Positions 28,551 through 38,718 of a stretch of DNA of 64,000 bases are shown here, one piece after another. Made by a program: the position numbers and the translations under genes. The stretch is from Aldehydirespirator sp965204875 (GTDB lineage: Bacteria; Actinomycetota; Acidimicrobiia; Acidimicrobiales; Aldehydirespiratoraceae), in NCBI GenBank assembly GCA_965204875.1, contig OZ242020.1:1488001-1552000 (forward strand), written 5' to 3'. Within the stretch, counting starts at the first letter, position 1; each line of letters begins with the position of its first letter. A model generated the notes under the pieces. It was not told the origin of the DNA. It made no database searches and worked only from the letters and a program-made list of their open reading frames with translations.

Positions 28551-29202
28551 CGTCTTGAAGTTCGAGAGTCCCGTGGTGAGTCGCTACACGGACGTGCCTG
28601 GTGCCGCGCTCACGCTCACCGACTGCAGCGACACCGTCAAGTGGCTGGTACGCGCAGATGCCGGCGGAACCGCATCCGCCCGCCTCGACGCGCGGTTCGG
28701 TTCGTCGCGGCTCGCGCCCGGCGGTGCGCTGGTGCTTGGCTCGCGGCCCGGCGAGTGGATTGTCCTGGGCACGGCGGATGAGGTGGCCGAGGTGATCGAC
28801 GCCTTGGATTCAGCGGGCGCGGCCGGGGGTGTGGGGGACGGCTCCGGCGCATCGGGCATGGCGGACGGTGCGAACGGCAGCTTGGACGAGCCGGATCCAG
28901 GGGATCTCGTGACGGCTCTCGATTGGACCCACGGCCGGGCGATGTTCCGCGTCACCGGCCACGACGCGCCCCGGATGCTCGAGAAGGTGTGCAACCTGGA
29001 CTGGTCCGACCCGATGACCCCCGACGGCGCGGTGGCGTCAGCGTCGGTGGCCAAGGTGACCTGTGACATCGCCCGCAACGACGTGGCCGGCGTGCCCTCC
29101 TACCTGATTCTCTGCGACCGCTCCTTCGGGCAGTACCTCTTTGATGCCCTGATCGACGCGGGCAACGAGTTCGATCTGGGCGTCGCCTCCCCCGCCCGCT
29201 AG
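28522..29202 (+). CDS. soxG: Sarcosine oxidase subunit gamma
   Basis: 226 residues from ATG 28522, which has GGGAGG 7 bases upstream. GTG 28543 (MVDVLKFESPVV) is the ancestral start judging by the duplicated junction. Typical SoxG features are an N-terminal beta region and the GcvT-like C-terminus DLVTALDWTHGRAMFRVTGHDAPRMLEKVCNLDWSD with SYLILCDRSFGQYLFDALIDAG. A Gly/Ala/Ser insert separates the halves. It completes the soxBDAG order, the same order used by N-methylglutamate dehydrogenase (mgdABCD). Confidence 0.85.
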   Translation: MVMGSGPVVDVLKFESPVVSRYTDVPGAALTLTDCSDTVKWLVRADAGGTASARLDARFGSSRLAPGGALVLGSRPGEWIVLGTADEVAEVIDALDSAGAAGGVGDGSGASGMADGANGSLDEPDPGDLVTALDWTHGRAMFRVTGHDAPRMLEKVCNLDWSDPMTPDGAVASASVAKVTCDIARNDVAGVPSYLILCDRSFGQYLFDALIDAGNEFDLGVASPAR

Positions 29203-29404
29203 CCGCTGGCTGCCGCTTCGCACCGGCGGTCGAGGACTCGGGCGTTGGCGAAGGGTCGATCCCACGAAACGCCCTTAGCCCGCCGGCACCGTTCGATCCG
29301 GCGCCGAGGACGCCAAACATCGGCGGGACCGCCTATCCTCTTTGTCGCTGGGGATCGTGGCTCGCAGCGCCCGGTCCGCCCCCAACCGCCGCTGGAGACG
29401 CTAC

Positions 29405-30238
29405 GTGGTCGAGGTACCCGAGTATCTGCTCGAACGCTCGCGCCAGCGACGTGCCGAACTGACCGGTCAGCCGCCGGCCTCGGGCGAAGCCGCCACGGAC
29501 GCGCCCACGGGGGCAGTGCCGTCGGCCGCCGCGCCGGCCGCGGGTGCGCAAGCCGCGACTCAGCCGGTTCTCGCCCCGATACCTCCGGCCGCACCCGAGC
29601 CTCCCCCCCGTCCGGAGCCACCGTTCATCCGGGCCGCGAACACCCGCAAGCGAATGCCCTACTGGGCGGCGTCGGTGATGGTGTGCCTGCCCATCTGGGC
29701 GATCTTCTACGTCGGCATGCTCGAACCCCCCGACAGCGACGAGCTGGTGCTGATGGACAGCGGCGCCGCGGCGTACAGCACCTGCGCCTCATGCCACGGC
29801 GCCGACGGCTCCGGGACGGCCACCGGTCGCCAGCTGAGCGACGGCGAGGTGTTGCTGACCTTCGGCACGGCTCCGGAGTTCGACGGCCTGGCACACCATC
29901 TGTCCTGGGTCTACCTGGGCACCACGGGCACCAAGCGCCTGGGACTGGACAGCTACGGCAGACCCGACCGGCCCGGCGGCCAGCGAGAGGTGGGCAGCTA
30001 CGCCAGCGGCATGAGCGGCTTCTCCAACCTGAGCCTCGAGGATCTGGTCTCGGTCGTGTACTACGAGCGGGTCGTTCACGGCGGCCTCGACGCCACCGAG
30101 GCCGCCCATGAGGAGGAACTGCTGCTGGCCTTGGCAGCCGACGCACCGGTGTTCGAGACCGGCTCGCCCGATGAGTTCAGCGCACTGCTGGCAGAGTCCG
30201 CCGAGGTTCACGACATAGGCATGGCCGCCGGCGAGTAG
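29405..30238 (+). CDS. Membrane-anchored mono-heme cytochrome c
   Basis: 277 residues from GTG 29405 (frame open to 29342). A positively charged N-terminus (VEVPEYLLERSRQRRAEL) and a Pro/Ala linker precede one membrane helix (MPYWAASVMVCLPIWAIFYVGML). The heme motif CASCHG follows, with a distal Met region (SYASGMSGFSNLSLEDLVSVVYYER). Soluble domain outside, cytoplasmic basic tail. A heme-copper oxidase partner is not in the window. Function as an electron carrier is inferred. Confidence 0.75.
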   Translation: MVEVPEYLLERSRQRRAELTGQPPASGEAATDAPTGAVPSAAAPAAGAQAATQPVLAPIPPAAPEPPPRPEPPFIRAANTRKRMPYWAASVMVCLPIWAIFYVGMLEPPDSDELVLMDSGAAAYSTCASCHGADGSGTATGRQLSDGEVLLTFGTAPEFDGLAHHLSWVYLGTTGTKRLGLDSYGRPDRPGGQREVGSYASGMSGFSNLSLEDLVSVVYYERVVHGGLDATEAAHEEELLLALAADAPVFETGSPDEFSALLAESAEVHDIGMAAGE

Positions 30239-30402
30239 CCGGGCCGGGCCTGATCCGCCGACTCCTGCCCGAGACCGTGGTTGCTGAACGCTCCGGCGGC
30301 GGCCTTGTCGGCGCTATCGGGGACCAGTGCCACCGGGACGGAGGTCGTGGGCAGGGTGCTTGGAGCCGGCGAAGCTGAAAGCTGTAGCAGGTCGTTGAAA
30401 GT

Positions 30403-32148
30403 ATGGAAGAGCTCCTGCAACGACGTGTGACCGACATCTCGGCCACTGCGGAGTGGGCGGAGTTGCGAGGGCATGCCCGATGGATGTCGCGGCGGCATCT
30501 TCGGGAACTGTTCGACGCCGATCCCCGCCGCTGCGAGCGCTTGACGACGCAGGTGGGCGATCTGGTCGTCGACTGGTCGAGGCACCGGGTGACCGACCGC
30601 ACACTTGAACTGCTGCTGGCTCTGGCGGACCGGGCCGGTGTGACTGAGCGCATCGCAGCCATGGTGTCGGGTCAGCCGATCAACACGACCGAGGGCCGGC
30701 CCGTGCTGCACACCGCATTGCGCTCGCCCGCGTTCGGGACCGGCCGCTCAGCCATCACTGCGGGTTCTGCTGCCTCGACCGGCTTGGCGGGTGTCGCGGA
30801 CCCGGCTGTTGCCGCGGCAGCGGCCGCCGCCGTGGAGTTCGACCGTATGGCCGGCCTGGCGCGAGCGCTGCGGGCCGGGACCCGGCTGGGTGCGACCGGT
30901 CGGCCGATCCGCACGGTGGTGAACCTGGGCATCGGCGGCTCACACCTGGGGATGGTCATGGCTCACGAGGCGCTGGCCGCGTTCCGCGGCGGCGGTCCCG
31001 ACTGCCGGTTCGTGTCCAACGTCGACCCGAGCGAGCTTGCCGGGGTGCTGGGCAGCGGCCTCGACCCGGCCGAGACGCTGTTCGTGGTGGTGTCCAAGAG
31101 CTTCACCACCCCCGAGACGCTCGCCAACGCTCGGGCGGCTCGCGCCTGGGTGAGCGCGGCGCTCGGGACCGATGCCGTGGATCGTCACTTCGTCGCGGTG
31201 TCGTCTGACACGGCCGCGGCCGTGGAGTTCGGGGTGAGCGCCGGCGACGTGTTCAGGCTCTGGGACTGGGTCGGGGGCCGCTTCTCGCTGGGCTCGGCCG
31301 CGGCTGTCACGCTCATGGCCGCAATCGGCGAAGATCATTTCAGCGAGATGCTGGCCGGGATGCGAGCGGTGGACGAGCACCTGGCGCAGCGGCCGCTCGC
31401 CGCGAACGCTCCCGCGATCATGGGGCTGCTGGCGGTGTGGTACCGCAGCTTCCTGAACCTTCCGGCGCGGGCGGTGCTGCCCTACTCGCAGCGGCTTCAC
31501 CTGCTGCCCGCCTACCTGCAACAGCTCCACATGGAGTCCAACGGCAAGCGGGTGCGCCTCGACGGCACCCCGGTCGCCTACGACACCGGCCCCATCGTCT
31601 GGGGGGCTGCGGGCACCGGCGGGCAGCACTCATTCCACCAGTTCCTGCACCAGGGCACGACGGTGGTGCCGGCTGACTTCGTGGTGTTCGCCCGCCCCGA
31701 CGCTGACACGGCCACCGTGCCGGGTGCCGCCCGCTGTCACGAGGCGCTGGTAGCCAACTGCCTGGCCCAGGCCGCAACACTGGCTTTCGGAACGGAACCG
31801 CAGGCGGGCACGGATCCTCAGACAGGAACTGAACCGCACACGGGCAAGGATCCGCTCGCGGCACACCGGGAGCTGCCCGGCAACCGCCCGTCCACGGTCA
31901 TCATGGCCCCGGAGCTGACACCGGCGGTTCTCGGTCAACTCGTGGCCCTCTACGAGCACGAGGTCCTGGTGCAGGGCGCGGTGTGGGGGATCAACAGCTT
32001 CGACCAGTTCGGCGTCGAGCAGGGCAAGACCCTCGCCGCCGCCATCGCCCCCGGACTCAGCGCCGACCCGCAACCCTCAGCGAGCGCTGAACACGACCCG
32101 TCCACAGCATCGCTGATCGCCCACTACCGCAAGCTCCGCTCGCCCTAG
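30403..32148 (+). CDS. pgi: Glucose-6-phosphate isomerase
   Basis: 581 residues. Interconverts glucose-6-phosphate and fructose-6-phosphate. Signatures: VNLGIGGSHLG, VVVSKSFTTPETLANA, QQLHMESNGKRV, VWGAAGTGGQHSFHQFLHQGT and GAVWGINSFDQFGVEQGK. A short surface insert near residues 463-485 is a tandem G-T-D/E-P-Q/H motif (GTEPQAGTDPQTGTEPHTG), probably a slippage product in a loop. It stands alone, without obvious operon partners. Confidence 0.95.
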   Translation: MEELLQRRVTDISATAEWAELRGHARWMSRRHLRELFDADPRRCERLTTQVGDLVVDWSRHRVTDRTLELLLALADRAGVTERIAAMVSGQPINTTEGRPVLHTALRSPAFGTGRSAITAGSAASTGLAGVADPAVAAAAAAAVEFDRMAGLARALRAGTRLGATGRPIRTVVNLGIGGSHLGMVMAHEALAAFRGGGPDCRFVSNVDPSELAGVLGSGLDPAETLFVVVSKSFTTPETLANARAARAWVSAALGTDAVDRHFVAVSSDTAAAVEFGVSAGDVFRLWDWVGGRFSLGSAAAVTLMAAIGEDHFSEMLAGMRAVDEHLAQRPLAANAPAIMGLLAVWYRSFLNLPARAVLPYSQRLHLLPAYLQQLHMESNGKRVRLDGTPVAYDTGPIVWGAAGTGGQHSFHQFLHQGTTVVPADFVVFARPDADTATVPGAARCHEALVANCLAQAATLAFGTEPQAGTDPQTGTEPHTGKDPLAAHRELPGNRPSTVIMAPELTPAVLGQLVALYEHEVLVQGAVWGINSFDQFGVEQGKTLAAAIAPGLSADPQPSASAEHDPSTASLIAHYRKLRSP

Positions 32149-32203
32149 CCACCCGCCACATCACGCCCCCCGCCGCGCCTGACGCCGCCGCTCGACCCGC
32201 GAC

Positions 32204-32223
32204 GTAGCATCTGGTGCTACAGT
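32204..32223 (+). promoter_or_regulatory. Operator-like palindrome overlapping the antitoxin -10 box
   Basis: GTAGCA-TCTGG-TGCTAC (32204-32220) is a perfect 6-bp inverted repeat. Its right arm merges with TACAGT (32218-32223), which ends 8 bases before ATG 32232, so transcription is probably leaderless. The layout suits autorepression by a Phd-type antitoxin. Confidence 0.5.
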
Positions 32224-32231
32224 TGCCGGTG

Positions 32232-32486
32232 ATGCACGTTGAGATCAGCCAGCGAGAACTTCGAAACAACAGCGGCCACATCATGCGTGCCCTGACCGAA
32301 GGCCAGACATTCGTCGTCACTCGAAACGGTGAACCGGTCGGCGAGCTGAGTCCGCTGCGTCGCCACCGTTTTGCGCGCTCCGAGGCTGTTCTCGAACTAT
32401 TCCGAACCGCAGCGCCCGTTGACTACGACCGATTGCGCCGCGACCTCGACCGTTTTGCTGATCAGGCAACCACGCCCCGTGCCTAG
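32232..32486 (+). CDS. Phd/YefM-family antitoxin
   Basis: 84 residues. MHVEISQRELRNNSGHIMRALTEGQTFVVTRNGEPVGELSPL is the Phd/YefM DNA-binding fold, followed by the C-terminal toxin-binding segment DYDRLRRDLDRFAD. Its stop overlaps the start of a PIN-toxin remnant (GTG 32479), the usual vapBC-like arrangement. With the toxin broken it is now an orphan. Confidence 0.85.
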   Translation: MHVEISQRELRNNSGHIMRALTEGQTFVVTRNGEPVGELSPLRRHRFARSEAVLELFRTAAPVDYDRLRRDLDRFADQATTPRA

Positions 32487-32547
32487 CGTCAATCGACCCG
32501 AGCGCGGCCTCCTGGATACATCGGTCATTCCTAGGCGACTTTGTTGA
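32479..32547 (+). pseudogene. Truncated PIN-domain (VapC-like) toxin remnant
   Basis: GTG 32479, overlapping the antitoxin stop, reads MPSVNRPERGLLDTSVIPRR and stops after 22 codons at TGA 32545-32547. GLLDTSVI is the start of a PIN domain with its first catalytic Asp. The remaining roughly 110 residues, including the other acidic residues, are absent. The sequence after it leads into the convergent ATPase gene, so a deletion or insertion probably removed the toxin. Confidence 0.7.
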
Positions 32548-32622
32548 GGTGATCTCGGTGTGACGCGCCAGGTGTTGACGGGGTGGCATGCGGCTGCTGG
32601 TCGCGCGCGTGCAGGTGCTCCC

Positions 32623-33771
32623 TCAGGGCCAGAGCTGATCCGAATTCAGGGCTTGGTGAAGGTGGTCCAGGGGCCACACGTCGATGCCTTCGTCAGTGGC
32701 GAAACCTCGCCGCCCACCGTAGACAAGAACTCGCCGGGCCAGCCCGGGCAGGTCGGCCACGGCTCGCAGCCCCTTGAGCATGGTGGTGTTGTACCGTGAG
32801 GTGGACTTGACCCCGATTGCCAGATGCTCGCCCTCGCGGCTCAGCACGAAGTCGACCTCGGCCGAGGACTCGGTCGCGGCCCAGTAGCCGATGCCGTCGT
32901 AGATGCGTTGATGCTGGTTGTGGGCTTGCAGGAGGCCGAGCACCCAGCCCTCCAACAGAGCGCCCCGCTCCTCGGCGGTCACCGGGCCGAACTGGCGCTT
33001 GACCGCTCGCACCAGTCCCGGGTCGGCCCAGTACAGCTTGGGCCGCCGCCGCTCTCGCACCCGCAGCAGGGCCTCGAAGGCAGGCAGCCGCACTGCCAGC
33101 AGGGTGTCCTCAAGGATCTCGAGGAACCCGTTCACGGTCGGCCTGGCGACGCCGGCATCGCGGGAGATCGCGGCCGCGTTCACGGTCTGGGCGTGCATCA
33201 GGGCCGCCACCGGCAGGAACCGCACGAAGCCCGAGAGGTTGCGCACCGCGGCCTCGGCTCTGATCTCCTCGCGCAGGTAGAGCTGCGTGTAGCTCCGGAG
33301 CGCCTCGCGGCGGTCTGAGGCGGTCCACACCAGCGGGATGGTGCCGTAGCGGAGCGCCGTGTCGAGGTCGAAGTCCTCGCGCAGCTCCGCCGGTGTGAGC
33401 GGATGCATGGTCTTGTGCAGCGCCCGGCCTGCCAGCAGGTTCGTCCCTGCGGTCTTGAGCTTTCGGGCGCTGGAACCGAGCAGGGCGAAGCGCACGCCTC
33501 GTTGCTCGATCATCCGGTGTGCCTCGTTGAGAAGGCTGGGGATGCGCTGCACCTCGTCCACCACGACCCACTCGCCGGGCCGCACCCCCGACAGCAGCTG
33601 TGCGAACAGCGACGGGTCGGCCAGCAGGTCGGTGTAGAGGGCCTCGTCAAGCAGGTCGAGGCGCAGGGCGTCGGGCAGGGCCGTCCGGGCCCAGGTGCTC
33701 TTGCCGACTCCTCGCACGCCGAGCAGGAAGAAGCTCTGATCGGGCACCCGGGCCAGCCTTGTGTATAGCAC
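32623..33771 (-). CDS. AAA ATPase with DUF4143 domain
   Basis: 382 residues. The ATPase half has Walker A LGVRGVGKSTWA (about residues 17-28) and Walker B EWVVVDEVQRIPSL, with the sensor LLGSSARKLK. After the DUF4143 winged helix (RDAGVARPTVNGFLEILEDTLLAVRLPAF) the C-terminus has a nuclease-like stretch (SAEVDFVLSREGEHLAIGVKSTSR). Genes of this family are common in bacteria and archaea; their cellular role is not established. It lies convergent to the broken toxin. Confidence 0.85.
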   Translation of the reverse strand: MLYTRLARVPDQSFFLLGVRGVGKSTWARTALPDALRLDLLDEALYTDLLADPSLFAQLLSGVRPGEWVVVDEVQRIPSLLNEAHRMIEQRGVRFALLGSSARKLKTAGTNLLAGRALHKTMHPLTPAELREDFDLDTALRYGTIPLVWTASDRREALRSYTQLYLREEIRAEAAVRNLSGFVRFLPVAALMHAQTVNAAAISRDAGVARPTVNGFLEILEDTLLAVRLPAFEALLRVRERRRPKLYWADPGLVRAVKRQFGPVTAEERGALLEGWVLGLLQAHNQHQRIYDGIGYWAATESSAEVDFVLSREGEHLAIGVKSTSRYNTTMLKGLRAVADLPGLARRVLVYGGRRGFATDEGIDVWPLDHLHQALNSDQLWP

Positions 33772-33821
33772 AGCATCAAAAATAGCCGAAAAGTGATGCC
33801 ATCAGGCCAGGCGAGTTGTGG

Positions 33822-34802
33822 TCAGCCTTTGAACAGGCAGATCTGGCGATGAATGGCCAACTCGTCGATCAGCACCCACTCCCGGATGATCTGCTGATCG
33901 ATCACCTCGACATGGCTGATACCCATGATGTAGATCGGAGCGCCGGACGGGTTCCCGAATGCGCCGGCGCCGTCATGGTTTCCCTCAACGCTCCAGCGTG
34001 CCGCGACCCGCAAGGGGTGACCCGGATCGTCACGACCGATCAGATGATCCACCGTGAAGCGAGCGTCGGGGATCGCGGAGATCAGGCTGATCCAGAACTC
34101 GGTGGCCGCAGCCGTGCCGCTCTCAGAGAAGCCGCCGGGCAACTCGAGTGCCACCGCCTCGTCGTAGTTCGCGTTGACGACCCGGCAGTCGCTCCGCCAT
34201 ATCGACTCCAGCGTGCCGGCGTACATGACTGCGTGGTCGGAGGTCTCCTTCGGCGTGATATACGGGCCGGCGACGTCGCGCTCGAGTGTGAACACCTCTG
34301 GCATATGACCTCGCTCCCGCTCGGCGGCGATTGACCGGGCTGCGAACTCGCCCACGTCGTGGCCAAGCTGGCGGATGATCGCGCCGTGATCGCGGACCAG
34401 CCATTCTTCACACACCTTCCCAGCCCGCAGGACGGTATCAGCGATGGTGCGCGCCTTGACACGCCTTCCCGTCGGCGGGCCGAACATGCCGTGGCCGTTA
34501 TGGTGCATCGGCGACACGATCCGGTGCGACGAGTAGTAGCAGCCGGTGTCATCGTCACCGGTCCAGATCACATCCTCACCGAGCAGTCGACGATCGGGGA
34601 ACTGATGCAGCGTTGCGTTCGTTGCTGCGATCACCGCGTCGATGCCACGGGTCAAGCCCATAGGTGTTCGCACGATGTTGTCGCTGGCGTAATAGTCGCG
34701 GATCCGAGCGATGCCCCGTTCCTCCCAGATGCGTCCGGTTGATTTCAAGATGTAGTCGGGAACCGACGTGTACTCGGGATCGAAGCCTGTCAATGCACTC
34801 AT
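33822..34802 (-). CDS. SnoaL-like (NTF2-fold) protein, double domain, fourth in operon
   Basis: 326 residues from ATG 34802, which overlaps the upstream stop as TAATG (ATG 34811 is possible). Two NTF2-like domains: domain 1 has GHGMFGPPTGRRVKARTIAD and EEWLVRDHGAIIRQLG; domain 2 has FWISLISAIPDARFTVDHLIG and ends in the family strand (QQIIREWVLIDELAIHRQI). Related SnoaL proteins are cyclases, epoxide hydrolases or isomerases, so a hydrolase or lyase step on a pathway intermediate is plausible. Last gene of the 12-gene operon. Confidence 0.75.
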   Translation of the reverse strand: MSALTGFDPEYTSVPDYILKSTGRIWEERGIARIRDYYASDNIVRTPMGLTRGIDAVIAATNATLHQFPDRRLLGEDVIWTGDDDTGCYYSSHRIVSPMHHNGHGMFGPPTGRRVKARTIADTVLRAGKVCEEWLVRDHGAIIRQLGHDVGEFAARSIAAERERGHMPEVFTLERDVAGPYITPKETSDHAVMYAGTLESIWRSDCRVVNANYDEAVALELPGGFSESGTAAATEFWISLISAIPDARFTVDHLIGRDDPGHPLRVAARWSVEGNHDGAGAFGNPSGAPIYIMGISHVEVIDQQIIREWVLIDELAIHRQICLFKG

Positions 34803-35925
34803 TACCACCACGCCTTGGCCTTGCGGTCGTCGATCAAGATCGCGAGGCGCCCCATGAGATCCACACCCATCTGACGCGTGAGGTCAATGAGGTCGATGGG
34901 AACCCAGTTCTCGATCAGGAGATCGTTCGGCCCTCGCTTCCACCAGTCGAAGTCTCGCAAAGTGAGCAGCTTGCCGGTGGCCTCGATACCCGCGTAGGTG
35001 CCGTGGTGGTGCGAGAACGGTGCATCCCAGATGCCTCCGCAGGCATAGCTGCCCTCGCCCACGAACCCCATTATCTGCCCAGGGTCCGGGTCATGATGAA
35101 GTCCCCGATCGCCGAATCCGTGCAGCCATGGTCGCTGGTGGAAGTCCTCGAACTCCTCGAGCGTGTGGCATCGGCCGATCCCCGAGTAGCCGTACCACTT
35201 CATGTCCTCCGCCCAGTACTGCCACTGTTCCATGCGGCTCATATCGGCGCTGTCGCGCTGACGGACGTAGCGCTCGAGCCCTCGAGCCATGGCGTCGACG
35301 AGCTGCAAGGTCTTGCGGCTCTCTGCGGGATCCTGCTCGGTCAAGAGGATGCCGTCACCCGCCGCAGGCGCTGGGATCCTCCCGCCGTCGGCGCCCGGTG
35401 CCGGTGGCAGCACTTCATAGCCTGCCTGCCGCATGACCGAGAGGATGTCAAGCATCACGTAGCTCTCGGCGATCTTGCCCTCACGCATCAGGTAGAACTG
35501 CCCGAAGTGGATGTAGGTCTTCTTCCCGGACGCGGGAATGCCCAGCCAGTCCTTTGCGAAGGTCCCGGTGAGGTGGCCGCAGCCCGACACCCATTCGGTG
35601 CCAGAGGCCGCGGCCAAGAGCGATTCGGAGTTCTCGATCCCGCCCATGAAGATGTCCGGTGTGCGCAACAGGTCTGGGAACGAGCGCAGCAGAGGCATCC
35701 AGAAGTCAGCGACCAGTGCCTCGACACCGGCTAACCGGTCTATCGGCGCCGGCCCGTTCCAGTCGATGTCGGCATGGCAGGCAGCCCGCACCACATCGGC
35801 GATCTGTTCCGCTCCGACATGGTTGAGCTTCTGCCAGTAATCCCAGACCGCGGCCTTGTTGCTCTGGTTCTTGGACGACGTCAGGCGCTCGTCATGGTTG
35901 CCCTGGTTAGTGGACGGCGTGGTCT

Positions 35926-35929
<4 letters not shown>
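34802..35929 (-). CDS. SnoaL-like double-domain protein
   Basis: 375 residues. GTG start at 35929 in GTGA overlap with the ABC ATPase stop. Domain 1 has FWMPLLRSFPDLLRTPDIFMGG and WVSGCGHLTGTFAKDWLGIPASGKKTYIHFGQFYLMREGKIAESYVMLD. Domain 2 has MGFVGEGSYACGGIWDAPFSHHHGTYAG and WVPIDLIDLTRQMG. The N-terminal 25 residues are polar and disordered. It is paralogous to the other three SnoaL proteins of this operon, so the set arose partly by duplication. Enzymatic role unknown. Confidence 0.75.
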
Positions 35930-37090
<1,161 letters not shown>

Positions 37091-37098
<8 letters not shown>

Positions 37099-37588
37099 CG
37101 AAGCGCTCCCATCCCTCGCCGGAGAAGATGTCGACACCCAACTGTGCGAGCACACCCGCGAAGTCGACCATCACCCAGTTGTCGACGATCTTGCCGTCTA
37201 CCACCTTGTAGAAATCCATGTACCTGATCTCGATCTGCCTGCCGGTCGGCGGGATCCCCATGAACTCACCGCCGTGCGTCGCTTCTTGACGGCCGAAGGA
37301 AGCGGCCCACTCTCCCATGAACAGCCGCGCCTCGTCAATGCAGACCTTGTCGTGGAAGGCAGCTTGGAAGGGGCGCTGCCAGTTGTCCTGGAACTCGCGC
37401 AGCCCGATCTTGGTGCCGCAGCCGGTGTTGCCCATCCAGCGGAAGCCCTCTGCGAAGAACTCGCCGATGTCGTCGATCCGGTGATCGTTGAGCCCGTCGA
37501 CCATCCCCTCGATGACCGCACGGGTTTCGGTGGTCTTGGACATGTCCGTCCCCGCTGACAGCTCCGCCTGGGGCGGATGTTGCTTCAT
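37091..37588 (-). CDS. SnoaL-like single-domain protein
   Basis: 165 residues. Classic SnoaL pattern: MVDGLNDHRIDDIGEFFAEGFRWMG, FQAAFHDKVCIDEARLFMGEWAASFGRQEATHGGEFMGIPPTGRQIEIRYMDFYKVVDGKIVDNWVMVDFAGVLAQLG. The G-IPPTG and D-G-K-I elements are the most conserved. It is embedded between a double-domain paralogue and the ABC ATPase. The segment upstream of its start is a duplicated copy of the preceding gene's end. Confidence 0.8.
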
Positions 37589-37645
37589 AGTGTCTCTCCG
37601 TTCAGTTGGGTGGCCGTGGCTTCACAGTGTCTCTCCGTTCAGTTG
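37589..37645 (-). repeat. Duplicated junction of two SnoaL genes
   Basis: caactgaacggagagacact appears twice, 37 bp apart. The first copy is the end of the 342-residue gene (QLNGETL-stop) and the second ends in the next start codon. The first copy also forms GTGA, opening a 7-codon frame (MKPRPPN). Here the micro-ORF stops 14 bases before the next ATG, so the chain is not perfect. Confidence 0.85.
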
Positions 37646-38650
37646 TCGCATCCGGGCGAGGACATCGAGGCCCTGCGCGGCGAGCCAGTGGAGCAGGTCG
37701 ATGAAGACCCAGTTCTCCGCGAGCTTGTCGCCGTCTCGGCGGTAGACGTCGACGACTCGCATGTCGGCGGGCCGGTTCGAGCCGGTCATGCCGAGGAACC
37801 CGCCTGTGGGGGTGTTGGTGAGGTTCGGCCAGCCGAAGAAGCAGGCGTAATCGCCCTCGGCGAATCGCGCCTCGTGACCGTTGAAGGTCTTGCCGGACAG
37901 GTTGAACCGGAACGGGTGTTGGTGCTGTTGCTGGTACCGGTCGATGGTGTAGGTCGCCCCGATCCCTTCGGGGCCTGACCAGATCATGTCCTCGTGCCAG
38001 GTCTGGGCCAGCACCTCGCTCCGCACGCGGTCGTCGCCCGTGGTGTTGCCGATCCGGTTGGCTGCGCTCAGGTCGTCGATCATGCGATTGACGAGCGCCA
38101 TCGTCTCGGCGCCCGCCGCCGCGTCCTGCTCGTCGTAGAGCAGACCGTCGTGGGTGAGCGGACCCGGCTGGATGTGCGACGAGCCGGTGGCCGGCGGCAG
38201 CGGGTACTGGCCCGCCTGGCGCATGACGCTGATCACATCTGTGAAGAACGCCGACTCGGCGATGACGTCTCCCTCGACTCGATGGAACTGCGCGTAGCGC
38301 AGGAAACACATTCGCCCGTTCGGCGGGATGGCCAGCCACGGTTCGTCGAACAACCCCAGCAGGTGCCCCATCTCGCAGACCCACACGCCGGGGCCGGCGG
38401 TGTTCTCACCGGCGAGGAACACGTCGGGCCGGCGTTGCACCGGCGAGAACGCCTCGCGCAGCGGCACCCAGAAACTCGTTGCAACCGCCTCAGCGCCATC
38501 CAGTTCATCGAAGGGATGCACGCCTCTCCAGCGATAGTCATCGTCCACGTCGCCGGCGATGACCTCTGCGAGCGCTCGCGCCGGTGCATCGTCAAGGGCG
38601 GCGAGGTGGTCGCGCACGACCGCCTTGGCGTGCTGGAGAACCGAACTCAT
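37622..38650 (-). CDS. SnoaL-like double-domain protein
   Basis: 342 residues, ATG 38650. Domain 1: FWVPLREAFSPVQRRPDVFLAGENTAGPGVWVCEMGHLLGLFDEPWLAIPPNGRMCFLRYAQFHRVEGDVIAESAFFTD. Domain 2: FNGHEARFAEGDYACFFGWPNLTNTPTGGFLGMTG and RVVDVYRRDGDKLAENWVFIDLLHWLAAQGLD. Both halves have the NTF2 core and the final W-x-x-D strand. Colocalised with three paralogues and a sugar-type importer. Catalysis not predictable from sequence. Confidence 0.75.
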   Translation of the reverse strand: MSSVLQHAKAVVRDHLAALDDAPARALAEVIAGDVDDDYRWRGVHPFDELDGAEAVATSFWVPLREAFSPVQRRPDVFLAGENTAGPGVWVCEMGHLLGLFDEPWLAIPPNGRMCFLRYAQFHRVEGDVIAESAFFTDVISVMRQAGQYPLPPATGSSHIQPGPLTHDGLLYDEQDAAAGAETMALVNRMIDDLSAANRIGNTTGDDRVRSEVLAQTWHEDMIWSGPEGIGATYTIDRYQQQHQHPFRFNLSGKTFNGHEARFAEGDYACFFGWPNLTNTPTGGFLGMTGSNRPADMRVVDVYRRDGDKLAENWVFIDLLHWLAAQGLDVLARMRQLNGETL

Positions 38651-38718
38651 CCCTTGACGGCTCCGGACGGTGCATGGGGTGTCGGCACCCCGTGGTTCAC
38701 TGAGAGAATCGGGCTCAT
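38647..38718 (-). repeat. 68-bp duplication of the permease/SnoaL junction with a coupled 23-codon micro-ORF
   Basis: ccggagccgtcaagggatga occurs at the permease end and again 68 bp later at the SnoaL start. ATG 38718, overlapping the permease stop (ATGA), reads 23 residues ending SGAVKG, the same C-terminus as the permease (GAVKG). Its stop overlaps the SnoaL ATG (38650). A 6-bp GGGGTG/CACCCC hairpin with CCGA loop lies between the copies. Confidence 0.85.
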
